From NCBI RefSeq assembly GCF_010729665.1, contig NZ_AP022610.1, positions 4,340,001-4,404,000 of the forward strand: a stretch of 64,000 nucleotides of DNA, read 5' to 3'. Positions 16,321 to 28,873 of the stretch are shown here, piece after piece. Under the pieces are notes generated by a model. That model was not told the origin of the DNA and made no database searches. It saw nothing but the letters and a program-made list of their open reading frames with translations. A program made the translations under genes and the position numbers. Position 1 is the first letter of the stretch. Each line of letters starts with the position of its first letter. Source of the stretch: Mycolicibacterium madagascariense. GTDB taxonomy: Bacteria; Actinomycetota; Actinomycetes; Mycobacteriales; Mycobacteriaceae.

Positions 16321-19300
16321 GTGAGCAGTTCACCTTCCCCATTCGGACAGAACGAGTGGCTTGTCGACGAGATGTACCGCAAGTTCCGCGACGACCCCTC
16401 GTCGGTCGACCCGAGCTGGCACGAGTTCCTCGTCGACTACTCCCCTGAGGGCACCGACACCAACGGTCACGGTGCGGCCAAGAGCGACCCGAAGCCCGAG
16501 GCCAAGCCGCAGCCGAAGGCTGCCGAACCCAAGCCCAAGCCCGCGCCCACCGAGTCCAAGCCCGAGCCCAAGCCCGCCCCAGCCGCGTCCACGCCCGCCA
16601 AGCCCGCCGCCAAGCCCGAGCCCACGCCGCAGCCGAAGGCCGCCGACCCGAAGCCCGCCGCCAAGCCCGAGCCCAAGCCCAAGCCCGCCCCAGCCGCGTC
16701 CACCGCCGCGGACGGCGACGAGACCTCCGTCATCCGTGGCGCGTCGGCCGCCGTGGTGAAGAACATGAACGCCTCGCTCGAGGTCCCGACGGCCACCAGC
16801 GTCCGCGCGATCCCGGCCAAGCTGATGATCGACAACCGCGTCGTCATCAACAACCACCTCAAGCGCACCCGCGGCGGCAAGATCAGCTTCACGCACCTGC
16901 TGGGCTACGCGATCGTGCAGGCCATCAAGAGCTTCCCCAACATGAACCGGCACTTCGCCGAGGTCGACGGGAAGCCCAACGTCGTCACCCCCGCCCACAC
17001 CAACCTGGGCCTCGCGATCGACCTGCAGGGCAAGGACGGCAAGCGTCAGCTCGTCGTCGCGGCCATCAAGCGGTGCGAGACCATGCAGTTCGGCCAGTTC
17101 GTGGCGGCCTACGAGGACATCGTGCGCCGCGCTCGCGACGGCAAGCTCACCGCGGAGGACTTCGCGGGCGTGACCATCTCGCTGACCAACCCCGGCACGA
17201 TTGGCACCGTGCACTCGGTGCCGCGCCTGATGTCCGGGCAGGGCACGATCATCGGCGCGGGCGCGATGGAGTACCCCGCCGAGTTCCAGGGGGCCAGCGA
17301 GGAGCGCATCGCCGAGATCGGCATCGGCAAGCTCATCACGCTGACGTCGACCTACGACCACCGCATCATCCAGGGTGCGGAGTCCGGTGACTTCCTGCGC
17401 ACCATTCACCAGTCGCTGCTGTCCGACGACTTCTGGGACGAGATCTTCCGCGAGCTCGGCATCCCCTACGAGCCGGTGCGGTGGCGCACCGACAACCCGG
17501 ACTCGATCTTCGACAAGAACGCCCGCATCATCGAACTCATTGCGGCGTACCGCAATCGGGGTCACCTGATGGCGGACATCGACCCGCTGCGCCTGGACAA
17601 GAGCCGGTTCCGCAGCCACCCCGACCTCGACGTGCTCACCCACGGCCTGACGCTGTGGGACCTCGACCGGGTGTTCAAGGTCGACGGGTTCGCCGGCGCG
17701 GAGTACAAGAAGCTGCGCGACGTGCTGTCGGTGCTGCGCGACGCGTACTGCCGCCACGTCGGCGTCGAGTACACCCACATCCTGGAACCCGAGCAGCAGA
17801 AGTGGATTCAGGAGCGGGTGGAGGTCAAGCACGACAAGCCCACCGTCGCCGAGCAGAAGTACATCCTGAGCAAGCTCAACGCCGCCGAGGCGTTCGAGAC
17901 CTTCCTGCAGACCAAATACGTTGGGCAGAAGCGCTTTTCGCTGGAGGGCGCGGAGAGCGTCATCCCGATGATGGACGCCGTGCTCGACCAGGCCGCCGAG
18001 CACGGTCTCGACGAGGTCGTCATCGGCATGCCGCACCGCGGTCGGCTCAACGTGCTGGCCAACATCGTCGGCAAGCCCGCGTCGCAGATCTTCTCCGAGT
18101 TCGAGGGCAACCTGAACCCCAGCCAGGCGCACGGCTCCGGTGACGTGAAGTACCACCTCGGCGCCACCGGCAATTACCTGCAGATGTTCGGGGACAACGA
18201 CATCGACGTGTCGCTCGTCGCCAACCCCTCGCACCTGGAGGCCGTCGACCCGGTGCTCGAGGGTCTGGTGCGCGCCAAGCAGGACCTCGTCGACTTCGAC
18301 GCAGGCGCCGACGGCCCGCAGAACTTCACCGTCGTCCCGCTCATGCTGCACGGCGACGCGGCGTTCGCGGGCCAGGGCATCGTCGCCGAGACGCTGAACC
18401 TCGCACTGCTGCGCGGGTACCGCACCGGCGGCACGATCCACATCATCGTCAACAACCAGATCGGCTTCACCACCTCGCCGCAGGACTCGCGCTCCAGCGA
18501 GTACTGCACCGACGTCGCAAAGATGGTGGGAGCGCCCATCTTCCACGTCAACGGCGACGATCCCGAGGCAGGCTCCTGGGTGGCCCGCCTGGCCGTGGAC
18601 TTCCGGCAGAAGTTCAAGAAGGACGTCATCATCGACATGCTGTGCTACCGCCGTCGCGGGCACAACGAGGGCGACGACCCGTCGATGACGCAGCCCGGCA
18701 TGTACGACGTGATCGACACCAAGCGTGGGGTCCGCAAGACCTACACCGAGGCGCTGATCGGCCGCGGCGACATCTCCATCAAGGAGGCCGAGGACGCGCT
18801 GCGCGACTACCAGGGTCAGCTGGAGCGAGTCTTCAACGAGGTCCGGGACCTGGAGAAGCACGAGATCGAGCCCAGCGAGTCGGTCGAGGCCGATCAGCAG
18901 CTGCCCGCGAAACTCACCACGGCCGTGGACAAGTCGCTGCTCGCCCGCATCGGTGACGCGCACCTGGCGGTGCCGGAGGGCTTCACCGTGCACCCGCGGG
19001 TCAAGCCGGTGCTGGAAAAGCGCCGCGAGATGGCCTACGAGGGCAAGGTGGACTGGGCGTTCGGCGAACTGCTGGCGCTCGGCAGCCTGGTGGCCGAGGG
19101 CAAGTTGGTGCGGCTGTCGGGTCAGGACACCCGCCGCGGCACGTTCACCCAGCGCCACGCCGTCATCATCGACCGGTCGACCGGTGCCGAGTTCACGCCG
19201 CTGGAATTGCTGACGCTCAACGAGGACGGCACGCCGACCGGCGGGCGTCTCATGGTCTATGACTCGGCGCTCTCGGAGTACGCCGCGGTGGGCTTCGAAT

Positions 19301-20109
19301 ACGGCTACTCAGTGGGCAATCCCGACGCAATGGTGTTGTGGGAGGCCCAGTTCGGCGACTTCGTCAACGGCGCCCAGTCCATCATCGACGAGTTCATCAG
19401 CTCCGGTGAGGCCAAGTGGGGCCAGCTGTCCGACGTCGTGCTGCTGCTGCCGCACGGTCACGAGGGCCAGGGTCCCGACCACACCTCGGGCCGCATCGAG
19501 CGGTTCCTGCAGGTGTGCGCCGAGGGGTCGATGACCGTCGCGATGCCGTCGACGCCGGCGAACTACTTCCACCTGCTGCGCCGCCACGCCAAGGATGGGA
19601 TCCACCGGCCGCTCATCGTCTTCACGCCGAAGTCGATGCTGCGAAACAAGGCCGCCGTCAGCGACATTCGCGACTTCACCGAGCAGAAGTTTCGCTCGAT
19701 CATGGAGGAGCCGACGTACACCGACGGTGACGGCGACCGCTCGAAGGTGAAGCGGATCCTGTTGACCAGCGGCAAGATCTACTACGACCTGGCGGCGCGC
19801 AAGGCCAAGGACGGCCGCGACGACGTGGCGATCGTCCGCGTCGAGCAGCTCTACCCACTGCCCAAGCGACGGCTCGGCAACACGCTCGACGAGTACCCGA
19901 ACGCCGAACAGTTCTTCTGGGTGCAGGAGGAGCCGGCGAACCAGGGCGCCTGGCCGACCTTCGGTCTCGCGATGCCAGAACAGCTGCCGGACAAGCTGAC
20001 CGGCATCAAGCGCATCTCCCGGCGCGCGATGTCGGCACCGTCGTCGGGTTCGTCGAAGGTGCACGCAGTCGAGCAGCAGGAGATCATCGACGAGGCGTTC
20101 GCGTCCTAA
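16321..20109 (+). CDS. kgd: Multifunctional 2-oxoglutarate metabolism enzyme Kgd (SucA)
   Basis: A 1262-residue enzyme combining an N-terminal E2-like succinyltransferase domain (about 135-365) with a thiamine-diphosphate E1 domain. It decarboxylates 2-oxoglutarate, makes 2-hydroxy-3-oxoadipate, and serves as the E1/E2 part of 2-oxoglutarate dehydrogenase. The start segment [15 protein letters not shown] is the conserved lipoyl-less N-terminus. [15 protein letters not shown] and GHNEGDDPS lie in the ThDP domain and [16 protein letters not shown] in the transketolase-like domain. Between residues 54 and 130 lies a Lys/Pro/Ala/Glu linker that looks longer than the M. tuberculosis one (about 1231 residues in total, from memory). 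The GTG at 16321 follows a 163-bp intergenic region with a weak -10-like TAGCCT (16244-16249). Activity in this family is controlled by the FHA protein GarA, which is not in this window. Confidence 0.95.
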   Translation: MSSSPSPFGQNEWLVDEMYRKFRDDPSSVDPSWHEFLVDYSPEGTDTNGHGAAKSDPKPEAKPQPKAAEPKPKPAPTESKPEPKPAPAASTPAKPAAKPEPTPQPKAADPKPAAKPEPKPKPAPAASTAADGDETSVIRGASAAVVKNMNASLEVPTATSVRAIPAKLMIDNRVVINNHLKRTRGGKISFTHLLGYAIVQAIKSFPNMNRHFAEVDGKPNVVTPAHTNLGLAIDLQGKDGKRQLVVAAIKRCETMQFGQFVAAYEDIVRRARDGKLTAEDFAGVTISLTNPGTIGTVHSVPRLMSGQGTIIGAGAMEYPAEFQGASEERIAEIGIGKLITLTSTYDHRIIQGAESGDFLRTIHQSLLSDDFWDEIFRELGIPYEPVRWRTDNPDSIFDKNARIIELIAAYRNRGHLMADIDPLRLDKSRFRSHPDLDVLTHGLTLWDLDRVFKVDGFAGAEYKKLRDVLSVLRDAYCRHVGVEYTHILEPEQQKWIQERVEVKHDKPTVAEQKYILSKLNAAEAFETFLQTKYVGQKRFSLEGAESVIPMMDAVLDQAAEHGLDEVVIGMPHRGRLNVLANIVGKPASQIFSEFEGNLNPSQAHGSGDVKYHLGATGNYLQMFGDNDIDVSLVANPSHLEAVDPVLEGLVRAKQDLVDFDAGADGPQNFTVVPLMLHGDAAFAGQGIVAETLNLALLRGYRTGGTIHIIVNNQIGFTTSPQDSRSSEYCTDVAKMVGAPIFHVNGDDPEAGSWVARLAVDFRQKFKKDVIIDMLCYRRRGHNEGDDPSMTQPGMYDVIDTKRGVRKTYTEALIGRGDISIKEAEDALRDYQGQLERVFNEVRDLEKHEIEPSESVEADQQLPAKLTTAVDKSLLARIGDAHLAVPEGFTVHPRVKPVLEKRREMAYEGKVDWAFGELLALGSLVAEGKLVRLSGQDTRRGTFTQRHAVIIDRSTGAEFTPLELLTLNEDGTPTGGRLMVYDSALSEYAAVGFEYGYSVGNPDAMVLWEAQFGDFVNGAQSIIDEFISSGEAKWGQLSDVVLLLPHGHEGQGPDHTSGRIERFLQVCAEGSMTVAMPSTPANYFHLLRRHAKDGIHRPLIVFTPKSMLRNKAAVSDIRDFTEQKFRSIMEEPTYTDGDGDRSKVKRILLTSGKIYYDLAARKAKDGRDDVAIVRVEQLYPLPKRRLGNTLDEYPNAEQFFWVQEEPANQGAWPTFGLAMPEQLPDKLTGIKRISRRAMSAPSSGSSKVHAVEQQEIIDEAFAS
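16480..16710 (+). repeat. Lys/Pro-rich repeat coding for the Kgd linker
   Basis: This part of kgd is built of AAGCCC-type codon pairs giving [16 protein letters not shown] and [12 protein letters not shown] units. The KPAPAAST block and its DNA occur twice, near 16570 and 16680, indicating local duplication. It encodes a flexible tether between the N-terminal segment and the succinyltransferase domain. Confidence 0.7.
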
Positions 20110-20219
20110 CCCCCACCCCGCGACCGTGCGCGTCGGCGGGCGACACACCGCCCCGCCGTCGACGTTCGCGCCCGGTCGCGGGGTCGTTTACGCGCCACGG
20201 TCGCGGGTATCGACCATCC

Positions 20220-20651
20220 ATGGCACTCATCGAGACGACAGGTCTGCACCACCTCCGCATCACCGTCACCGACATCGACCGCTCGCGGAAGTTCTACCAG
20301 GACGTCCTGGGCTTCGAGGTCGCCGCGGCGTCGTCCGGCGACGTCGACGATCCCGAGGTGCGGGCCGACCCGACGCAGCTGTACGGCGGGGTGGTGTTCC
20401 AGACCAACGGCATCCTGTTCGGACTGCGCCCCGTCGCCGAGGCGTCCGACCGGTTCGACTCCACCCGCGTCGGCCTGGACCACGTCAGCTTCGGCGTGGC
20501 CTCCATCGACGACTTGCGTTCGGTGGCAACCAGACTCGAGGGCGCGGGCGTCGAGCACGGCGAGATCAAGGAGCTCGGTGACTTCGGCATCGCGATCCTG
20601 TCGTTCAGCGATCCCGACGGCGTGCACCTGGAGCTCACGGCACCGATCTAG
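20220..20651 (+). CDS. VOC (glyoxalase/dioxygenase fold) family protein
   Basis: A 143-residue single-domain vicinal-oxygen-chelate protein. The N-terminal LHHLRITVTDIDRSRKFYQDVLGF and the internal GLDHVSFGV provide the paired beta-alpha-beta-beta-beta halves, with His10 or His11, the second-half His and the C-terminal HLEL Glu as likely metal ligands. The chemistry could be isomerase, glyoxalase, dioxygenase or resistance-type and cannot be decided. The ATG at 20220 is preceded by TATCGA about 10 bases upstream. It lies between kgd and an SDR gene with gaps of about 110 bp on each side, so it is probably transcribed alone. Confidence 0.82.
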   Translation: MALIETTGLHHLRITVTDIDRSRKFYQDVLGFEVAAASSGDVDDPEVRADPTQLYGGVVFQTNGILFGLRPVAEASDRFDSTRVGLDHVSFGVASIDDLRSVATRLEGAGVEHGEIKELGDFGIAILSFSDPDGVHLELTAPI

Positions 20652-20760
20652 CCACGGCCGCTCGCGACGCCCGCCGACGGCAACCCTCCCCAACCGCTAC
20701 CGGCGGTATCGTCTACCCTGGCTGTCAACTCAACACGCGTCGAACAACAGGAGTGTGCCC

Positions 20761-21591
20761 ATGGAGGGCTTCGCGGGGAAAGTCGCCGTCGTCACCGGAG
20801 CCGGCTCGGGCATCGGGCAGGCCCTCGCGGTCGAGCTGGGGCGATCGGGCGCGAAGGTCGCCATCAGCGACGTCGACACCGAGGGGCTGGCCGTCACCGA
20901 GGCCCGGCTCAAGGCCATCGGCGCACCGGTAAAGGCCGACCGCCTCGACGTCACCGAGCGCGAGGCCTTCGAGCTGTACGCCGACGCCGTCAAGGCGCAC
21001 TTCGGCAAGGTCAACCAGATCTACAACAACGCGGGCATCGCCTTCACCGGCGACATCGAGATCAGCGCCTACAAGGACATCGAGCGGGTGATGGACGTCG
21101 ACTTCTGGGGCGTCGTCAACGGCACCAAGGCCTTCCTCCCCCACCTCATCGAGTCCGGTGACGGGCACGTCGTGAACGTCTCGAGCCTCTTCGGCATCTT
21201 CTCGGTGCCGGGACAGGCCGCCTACAACGCCGCCAAGTTCGCCGTCCGCGGGTTCACCGAGGCACTGCGCCAGGAGATGATCGCGGCCAAGCGGCCGGTG
21301 AAGGTCACCACGGTGCATCCCGGCGGGATCAAGACCGCCATCGCGCGCAATGCCGGTGCCGCCGAGGGCGTCGATGCCCAGGAACTGGCGAACGTCTTCG
21401 ACAAGAAGCTGGCGAACACCACCCCGGAGCGCGCCGCGAAGATCATCCTCGACGCCGTACGCAAGGACAAGGCCCGCGTCCTCGTTGGCGCGGACGCGAA
21501 GGTGCTCGACGTCATCGTCCGCATCACCGGTTCGGGCTACCAGCGGCTGTTCTCGTCGGTGATCGCCAGGGCGCTGCCCAACGCGCACTAG
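20761..21591 (+). CDS. Short-chain dehydrogenase/reductase (Rv1245c-like)
   Basis: A 276-residue classical SDR. The cofactor motif TGAGSGIG is at residues 13-20, NNAG follows near 90, the catalytic Ser is in NVSSLFG and the Tyr-x3-Lys is AYNAAKFAV. Asp at the end of the second strand (ISDVD) favours NAD over NADP. ATG 20761 is supported by AGGAG (20749-20753), 7 bases upstream; a longer frame reaching back to 20578 is not needed. The substrate is unknown; relatives act on alcohols, sterols or long-chain carbonyls. Its TAG overlaps the stop of lpqZ on the other strand in a CTAG. Confidence 0.88.
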   Translation: MEGFAGKVAVVTGAGSGIGQALAVELGRSGAKVAISDVDTEGLAVTEARLKAIGAPVKADRLDVTEREAFELYADAVKAHFGKVNQIYNNAGIAFTGDIEISAYKDIERVMDVDFWGVVNGTKAFLPHLIESGDGHVVNVSSLFGIFSVPGQAAYNAAKFAVRGFTEALRQEMIAAKRPVKVTTVHPGGIKTAIARNAGAAEGVDAQELANVFDKKLANTTPERAAKIILDAVRKDKARVLVGADAKVLDVIVRITGSGYQRLFSSVIARALPNAH

Positions 21592-22427
21592 TGCCCGAGG
21601 GGGTGGGCGGCCAGCCACGCGTCGGCCACCGCACCAGGGTCGGCGCCGTTGCCGATCTGGGACAGCATGTCGGCCAGCGACCCGGTGTCGAGCTCACCGG
21701 CAATCTCGTTGAGCGCCAACACTTGTCGCTCGTCGAGCTCGTTGCGCCGATACAGCGGCACGACGTTCTCGGCGCGGATGACGGCGGTTCGGTCACTGAG
21801 CACGACGACGCCGTCCGGGGTGCCCGGCCGCGCGGTCGAGGTCCACGCCGCGTCGACGCGCCCCGAGCGCAGCGCGCCGACGAGCGTTGCGGCGTCCGGG
21901 TATTCGATCGCCGCGGGCAGCCGGCACGTTCCGATCGCGGTGGGCGCCTGCGCGCCGGCGACCTTGCCGACCCGCACCCCGACGCAGTGCCCGATCACGC
22001 CGGTGACGTCGTGCGTGCCCCACTTCTGCGCGGTCGCGTCCAGGACGGCGAGCGCCGGCTCGTCCTGCGCGGACTGGGCGTAGTCGCCCGCGCCGATCCC
22101 CTCGGGCAGCGCCGAGATCATCGTCCGGTAGACCTGCTCGGCCGCGCGTGCCGGCGAACCGGGATCGAAGCGCGCCAGCAGTTGGCCGGTGAGGCCGGGC
22201 GCCACCTCGACGCCACCGGTGTCGAGCCCGGCGATCGGGTCGGGGCCCACCTCGACGTGCGCCGGGCTGCCGTAGGACCGCAGCGCCGCGGCGTAGACGT
22301 TGGCCAGCAGCACCGACTCGGGGTCCGACGCGGCGCCGACGGCCAGCGACGGCGGCGCGGGCGCACTGCCGCAACCGGCGACCAGGAGTGCGGCACCGAC
22401 GACCGCTAGCCGCCCGCGCGTGAACAC
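21588..22427 (-). CDS. lpqZ: Lipoprotein LpqZ, OpuAC-type substrate-binding protein
   Basis: A 279-residue exported lipoprotein. VVGAALLVAGC gives a lipobox with Cys at about residue 17. The mature part resembles the glycine-betaine/choline binding proteins of ABC importers (VGAASDPESVLLANVYAAALRSYG, VLSDRTAVIRAENVVPLYRRNEL). The partner permease and ATPase are not in this window, as for Rv1244. GTG 22427 lies 6 bases after a minus-strand TACCGT (22439-22434), predicting a leaderless mRNA. Betaine, choline or carnitine uptake is possible, but the ligand cannot be assigned. Confidence 0.85.
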   Translation of the reverse strand: MFTRGRLAVVGAALLVAGCGSAPAPPSLAVGAASDPESVLLANVYAAALRSYGSPAHVEVGPDPIAGLDTGGVEVAPGLTGQLLARFDPGSPARAAEQVYRTMISALPEGIGAGDYAQSAQDEPALAVLDATAQKWGTHDVTGVIGHCVGVRVGKVAGAQAPTAIGTCRLPAAIEYPDAATLVGALRSGRVDAAWTSTARPGTPDGVVVLSDRTAVIRAENVVPLYRRNELDERQVLALNEIAGELDTGSLADMLSQIGNGADPGAVADAWLAAHPLGH

Positions 22428-22550
22428 CCCGCCACGGTACTGCACCCTCCACGCCTGACGTGGAGCACGCTGCCAGGCAGTGGGCGTACCATCGCAGCGT
22501 CCAATTCGGGGCTCAACGGTGTCGCTCCGCCGGTCGAGGGGAGATCGTTC

Positions 22551-23654
22551 GTGCCGTCGTTCCGCGCCTTGCAACCATCGATGCTCAAGCCGACGAATCG
22601 TCGGGGAGGCGAGCCCGATCCCGATTCGATCCGCGTCCCCGTCGCCAGGGCGATGGTCGACTGCGGGGTCTACGCCGACGGAAAACGCCTGCCGGGCAAG
22701 TACACTCACGCCGCGGCGCTGGCTAAGGTCCGCGACATGGAGATGGACGGCTGCCGCAGCTTCGTCTGGGTGGGCCTGCACGAGCCCGACGAGCATCAGA
22801 TGCAGTCGGTCGCCGACGTCTTCGGTCTGCACGAGTTGGCGGTCGAGGACGCGGTGCACGCCCACCAGCGACCCAAGTTGGAGCGCTACGACAACACCCT
22901 GTTCCTGGTGCTCAAGACCATCATGTACGTCGAGCACGACTCGGTGGCCATGGCCCGCGAGATCGTCGAGACCGGCGAGATCATGATCTTCGTCGGCCCC
23001 GACTTCGTGGTGACGGTCCGCCACGGCGACCACGGCGGTCTGGCCGCGGTCCGCAAGCAGATGGACACGACGCCGGCCAGCTGCGCGCTGGGCCCCTACG
23101 CCGTCCTGCATGCCATCGCCGACCACGTCGTCGACCACTACCTCGAGGTCACCGACCTGCTCGAGAACGACATCGACGCCATGGAGGAGAACGTGTTCTC
23201 CCCCAACAGCACCACCAACGTCGAGCACATCTACCTGCTCAAGCGGGAGGTCGTCGAGATGCGTCGCGCGGTCAGCCCGCTGAACCTGGCGCTGCAGCGC
23301 CTCGGCTCGGACCACAACGACCTGATCTCCAAGGAGGTCCGGCGCTACATCCGCGACGTCGTGGACCACAACACCCAGGCGTCGGACCGCATCGCCAGCT
23401 ATGACGAGGTGCTGAGCTCCCTGGTGCAGGCGGCGGTGGCCAAGGTGTCGATGGAGCAGAACGTCGACATGCGCAAGATCTCGGCGTGGGTGGCCATCGC
23501 CGCCGTACCCACCGCGCTGGCCGGCATCTACGGCATGAACTTCGACCACATGCCCGAACTGCACCAGGTGTGGGGTTATCCGGCGGTCCTGCTGATCATG
23601 CTGACGACGTGCATCGTGCTGTACACCAACTTTCGGCGCAATCACTGGCTGTGA
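22551..23654 (+). CDS. corA: CorA-type magnesium/cobalt channel
   Basis: A 367-residue CorA protein. The large cytoplasmic funnel domain is followed by two C-terminal helices; the pore signature YGMNFDHMPEL sits at the end of the first, followed by a short periplasmic loop and WGYPAVLLIMLTTCIVLYTNF. It mediates Mg2+ (and Co2+/Ni2+) influx. The GTG start is supported by GAGGGGAG a few bases upstream. The position matches Rv1239c. The mdh gene that lies near here in M. tuberculosis (Rv1240, from memory) is absent. Confidence 0.93.
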   Translation: MPSFRALQPSMLKPTNRRGGEPDPDSIRVPVARAMVDCGVYADGKRLPGKYTHAAALAKVRDMEMDGCRSFVWVGLHEPDEHQMQSVADVFGLHELAVEDAVHAHQRPKLERYDNTLFLVLKTIMYVEHDSVAMAREIVETGEIMIFVGPDFVVTVRHGDHGGLAAVRKQMDTTPASCALGPYAVLHAIADHVVDHYLEVTDLLENDIDAMEENVFSPNSTTNVEHIYLLKREVVEMRRAVSPLNLALQRLGSDHNDLISKEVRRYIRDVVDHNTQASDRIASYDEVLSSLVQAAVAKVSMEQNVDMRKISAWVAIAAVPTALAGIYGMNFDHMPELHQVWGYPAVLLIMLTTCIVLYTNFRRNHWL

Positions 23655-23706
23655 GACTGGATCTCGCGACGCTCCACCCGCGAGATGCGTCGTGGGAATC
23701 AGTCTC
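23653..23706. terminator. Nested inverted repeat between corA and the SuFu gene
   Basis: An outer pair GAGACTG (23653-23659) / CAGTCTC (23700-23706) encloses an inner perfect 8-bp stem ATCTCGCG (23661-23668) / CGCGAGAT (23679-23686) with a 10-base loop. It fills the gap between two convergent genes, so a bidirectional terminator or transcription-pause hairpin is likely. There is no U-tract. Confidence 0.55.
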
Positions 23707-23715
23707 GGGCACCGG

Positions 23716-24309
23716 CTAGCTGGGCGAGCTGGCCTTGCGGCGCGCATCCCGGGTGTCGACCCCGTCGGTGACCCACGCCTCGCGCATCGCGTCGGCACCC
23801 TTGAGCCGCACCCAGGCCGCCTCGGTCGGGGTGATCGGCGTGGCCGATAGGACGGCCACCGGATCGCTGGGCGCGGGCAGCTCGACGTCGTCGATGTCGC
23901 TGGGCCCCAACAGCATCGCGGTGAACGGCGCCCCGTCCCACAGCGGTGTCTCGAGGTCGACGAGGGCGTCGGGGACGAGCACCAGACCCTCGACCGCGGG
24001 CGTCGCGGCCACCACCGCGATCGACCGGGCCAGCCCCGTCGGCGTCGGACCCCGCAGCGACACCACGACCTCGGCCCGCGGGCCGCTCGACGCGTCGACC
24101 ACCATCGCGGTCGGGTCGAGCATCGGATAGCGCGAACATCCAAGGGACACATGGTGATACGTGCCGTCGGCGTCAGGCCCGAAGCGCAGCACCTCGATGG
24201 GGTCGGCACCGAGGAACGTCACGCTCGCGGCCACCGGTTCGGCGGCGACGCCCGCGCGGCCGAAGTGCCGGCGCAGTCGGGCGCGGACCTCGGCCAGGAC
24301 GTCGGTCAC
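23716..24309 (-). CDS. SuFu (suppressor of fused)-domain protein at the end of the sug operon
   Basis: A 197-residue cytoplasmic protein with no signal peptide. The segments YHHVSLGCSRYPM, PLWDGAPFTAMLLG and PITPTEAAWVRLKGADAMREAW have the order and character of bacterial SuFu-domain proteins, which are often linked to immunity or toxin loci but have no assigned biochemical role here. The GTG at 24309 overlaps the sugC stop (GTGA), so it is the last cistron of lpqY-sugA-sugB-sugC. M. tuberculosis goes directly from sugC to corA in my memory, so this is an extra gene. The family call is by eye. Confidence 0.65.
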   Translation of the reverse strand: MTDVLAEVRARLRRHFGRAGVAAEPVAASVTFLGADPIEVLRFGPDADGTYHHVSLGCSRYPMLDPTAMVVDASSGPRAEVVVSLRGPTPTGLARSIAVVAATPAVEGLVLVPDALVDLETPLWDGAPFTAMLLGPSDIDDVELPAPSDPVAVLSATPITPTEAAWVRLKGADAMREAWVTDGVDTRDARRKASSPS

Positions 24310-25478
24310 GGGTGCGGCGGTATCGACAGGTTGGCTCCGGTGTCCGCGTCGAACAGGGTCAGCCGCGACGTGTCGAAGGCCAACTCCGCGGTCTGCCCCG
24401 CCACGATCTTGGTCTCGGCGGAAACCCTTGCCACGAACTGGTTCTCGCCGACCCCGGAGTCCGGCGCCAGCTCCGCCAGCAGCGCCGCGTGGGCGCCCTC
24501 ACCGTCGGTGTGGAAGTGCACGTTTTTGTCGGAGCCGAGCGACTCGACCAGGTCGACGGCCACCTCGAAGGTCAAGCCCCGGATCCGGGCGTAGGTGTCG
24601 ATCAGCGCCGCGTCGTCGATGTGCTCGGGCCGGATGCCGACGATCAGGTTGGCGGGCTTGGGATGTCGCGCCAGCATCTCGTGCACCTCGGGCGTCAGCG
24701 TGACGTCGCCGAACGGCAGCCGCACCCCGACGTCGGTCAGCGACGCAGGGAAGAAGTTCATCGACGGCGACCCGATGAAGCCGGCGACGAACAGATTGGC
24801 CGGCTGGTGGTAGAGCTCGTCGGGCGTGCCGATCTGCTGGGCCACCCCGCCGAGCATGACCACGACGCGGTCGCCGAGCGTCATCGCCTCGGTCTGATCG
24901 TGGGTGACGTAGACGGTGGTGGTGCCCAACCGGTCCTGCAACCGGGCGATCTCGGCCCGCATCTGCACCCGCAGCTTGGCGTCGAGGTTGCTCAGCGGCT
25001 CGTCCATCAGGAAGGCCTTGGGATTGCGAACGATGGCGCGTCCCATGGCCACTCGCTGACGCTGGCCGCCTGACAGCTGCCCCGGCTTGCGGTCGAGCAG
25101 CTCGGTGAGATCGAGGATCTTGGCCGTCTCCTCGACCTTGGTGGCGATGTCGGGCTTGCTCATCTTCGCCAGCGTGAGCGGGAAGGCCATGTTCTGCCGG
25201 ACGGTCATGTGCGGGTAGAGCGCGTAGGACTGGAACACCATGGCGATGTCGCGATCCTTGGGCGCCTTGTCGTTGACCCGGTCACCGCCGATGCGCAGCT
25301 CACCGGAGGTGATGTCCTCGAGCCCGGCGATCATGTTGAGCGTCGTCGACTTCCCGCAGCCCGACGGCCCCACCAGGATGATGAACTCGCCGTCGGCGAT
25401 CGTGATCGACAGGTCCTTCACGGCGTCGGCACCGCCCGCGTAACTCTTCGTCACGTGGTCCAACACGATCTCGGCCAT
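24306..25478 (-). CDS. sugC: Trehalose ABC importer ATPase SugC
   Basis: A 390-residue MalK-type ATPase. It has Walker A GPSGCGKST (37-45), a Q-loop in MVFQSYALYPHMTVRQN, signature LSGGQRQRVAMGRA, Walker B with FLMDEPLSNLDA, H-loop VTHDQTEA, and a C-terminal TOBE regulatory domain (IVGIRPEHI). It powers LpqY-SugAB import of trehalose released during mycolic acid transfer. ATG 25478 has AAGGGA as ribosome-binding site and follows sugB by 2 bp. It is coupled by GTGA to the SuFu gene. Confidence 0.95.
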   Translation of the reverse strand: MAEIVLDHVTKSYAGGADAVKDLSITIADGEFIILVGPSGCGKSTTLNMIAGLEDITSGELRIGGDRVNDKAPKDRDIAMVFQSYALYPHMTVRQNMAFPLTLAKMSKPDIATKVEETAKILDLTELLDRKPGQLSGGQRQRVAMGRAIVRNPKAFLMDEPLSNLDAKLRVQMRAEIARLQDRLGTTTVYVTHDQTEAMTLGDRVVVMLGGVAQQIGTPDELYHQPANLFVAGFIGSPSMNFFPASLTDVGVRLPFGDVTLTPEVHEMLARHPKPANLIVGIRPEHIDDAALIDTYARIRGLTFEVAVDLVESLGSDKNVHFHTDGEGAHAALLAELAPDSGVGENQFVARVSAETKIVAGQTAELAFDTSRLTLFDADTGANLSIPPHP

Positions 25479-25480
25479 GA

Positions 25481-26313
25481 CTATCCCTTCACCGCACCGG
25501 ACGTCAGACCGGCGACGATCCGTCGTTGGAAGATGAGCACGAACACGACGATCGGCACCGTGATGACGATGGCGCCGGCCGCGATCGAACCCGTCGGTTC
25601 CTCGAATTGCGAACTGCCCGTGAAGTTCGCGATCGCCACCGGCGCCGTGATCGCCCGCTGCGTCGCGGTCAGCGACAGCGCCAGGAGCAGGTCGTTCCAG
25701 GCGAAGATGAACACCAGGATCGCCGCGGTCACGATGCCGGGAGCGGCCAGCGGCGCGATCACCCTGCGGAACGCCTGCCAGGGCGTCGCGCCGTCCATCT
25801 TGGCGGCCTTCTCCAGATCCCACGGGATCTCCCGGAAGAACGCCGACATGGTGTAGATCGCCAGCGGCAGCGCGAACGTGATGTACGGGATGATGAGGCC
25901 GGGCCAGGTGTCGAACAGCCCGAGCGTGCGCTCGATGTCGAAGATCGGTGTGACGAGCGAGATCTGCGGGAACATCGCGATGAGCAGGGCGACGCCGACC
26001 AGGGCGCGCTTGCCCGGAAAGGTCAGTCGCGCAATGGCATACGCGGCCATGCCGCCGACGCCGACCGCGATGACGGTGGTGATCAGCCCGATGCCGATCG
26101 AATTGACCAATGCAGAGCTGAACACGTTGCCCGCGAACACCGCTCGGTAGTTGTCGAACGTCACCTGCGACGGGATGATCCTGCCGTCCTTGACCGTCGA
26201 CGTCGGCTTCAACGACAGCGACAGGATCCACAGCACCGGGATCAGCGCGTAGAGCACGACCAGCAGGTTGACGACGGTCCAGCCCGCGACGCGGCCGGGG
26301 CCCACGCGCTCGC

Positions 26314-26317
<4 letters not shown>
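25481..26317 (-). CDS. sugB: Trehalose ABC importer permease SugB
   Basis: A 278-residue permease with six predicted helices and the EAA loop [22 protein letters not shown] that docks onto SugC. It is the MalG-type inner-membrane subunit of the LpqY-SugABC trehalose recycling system. The ATG at 26317 overlaps the sugA TGA (ATGA), which fixes the start. Confidence 0.94.
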
Positions 26318-28783
<2,466 letters not shown>

Positions 28784-28793
28784 CACTTTCACA

Positions 28794-28821
28794 CTGGCGC
28801 GTCGCAATCGTGATGCGCCAG
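28794..28821. terminator. Hairpin after the YflT-like gene
   Basis: CTGGCGC (28794-28800) and GCGCCAG (28815-28821) form a perfect 7-bp stem with a 14-base loop, about 50 bases past the stop of the upstream minus-strand gene. It may end that transcript before the lpqY promoter, or act as an operator. Confidence 0.35.
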
Positions 28822-28873
28822 CAACCTTCAGGTGGCAGGGCCCACGGCCCGCGCTCGGCGGGCCGACACCACC

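Noticed and set aside
16330..19158. A 942-codon open frame on the minus strand inside kgd
   Set aside because: It is antisense to a highly conserved enzyme and its peptide is Val/Leu/Gly/His-rich with no motif, a typical product of high-GC codon structure.
22428..24209. Extension of lpqZ through the corA region
   Set aside because: The frame stays open by chance; the lipoprotein signal peptide and the -10 box place the start at 22427.
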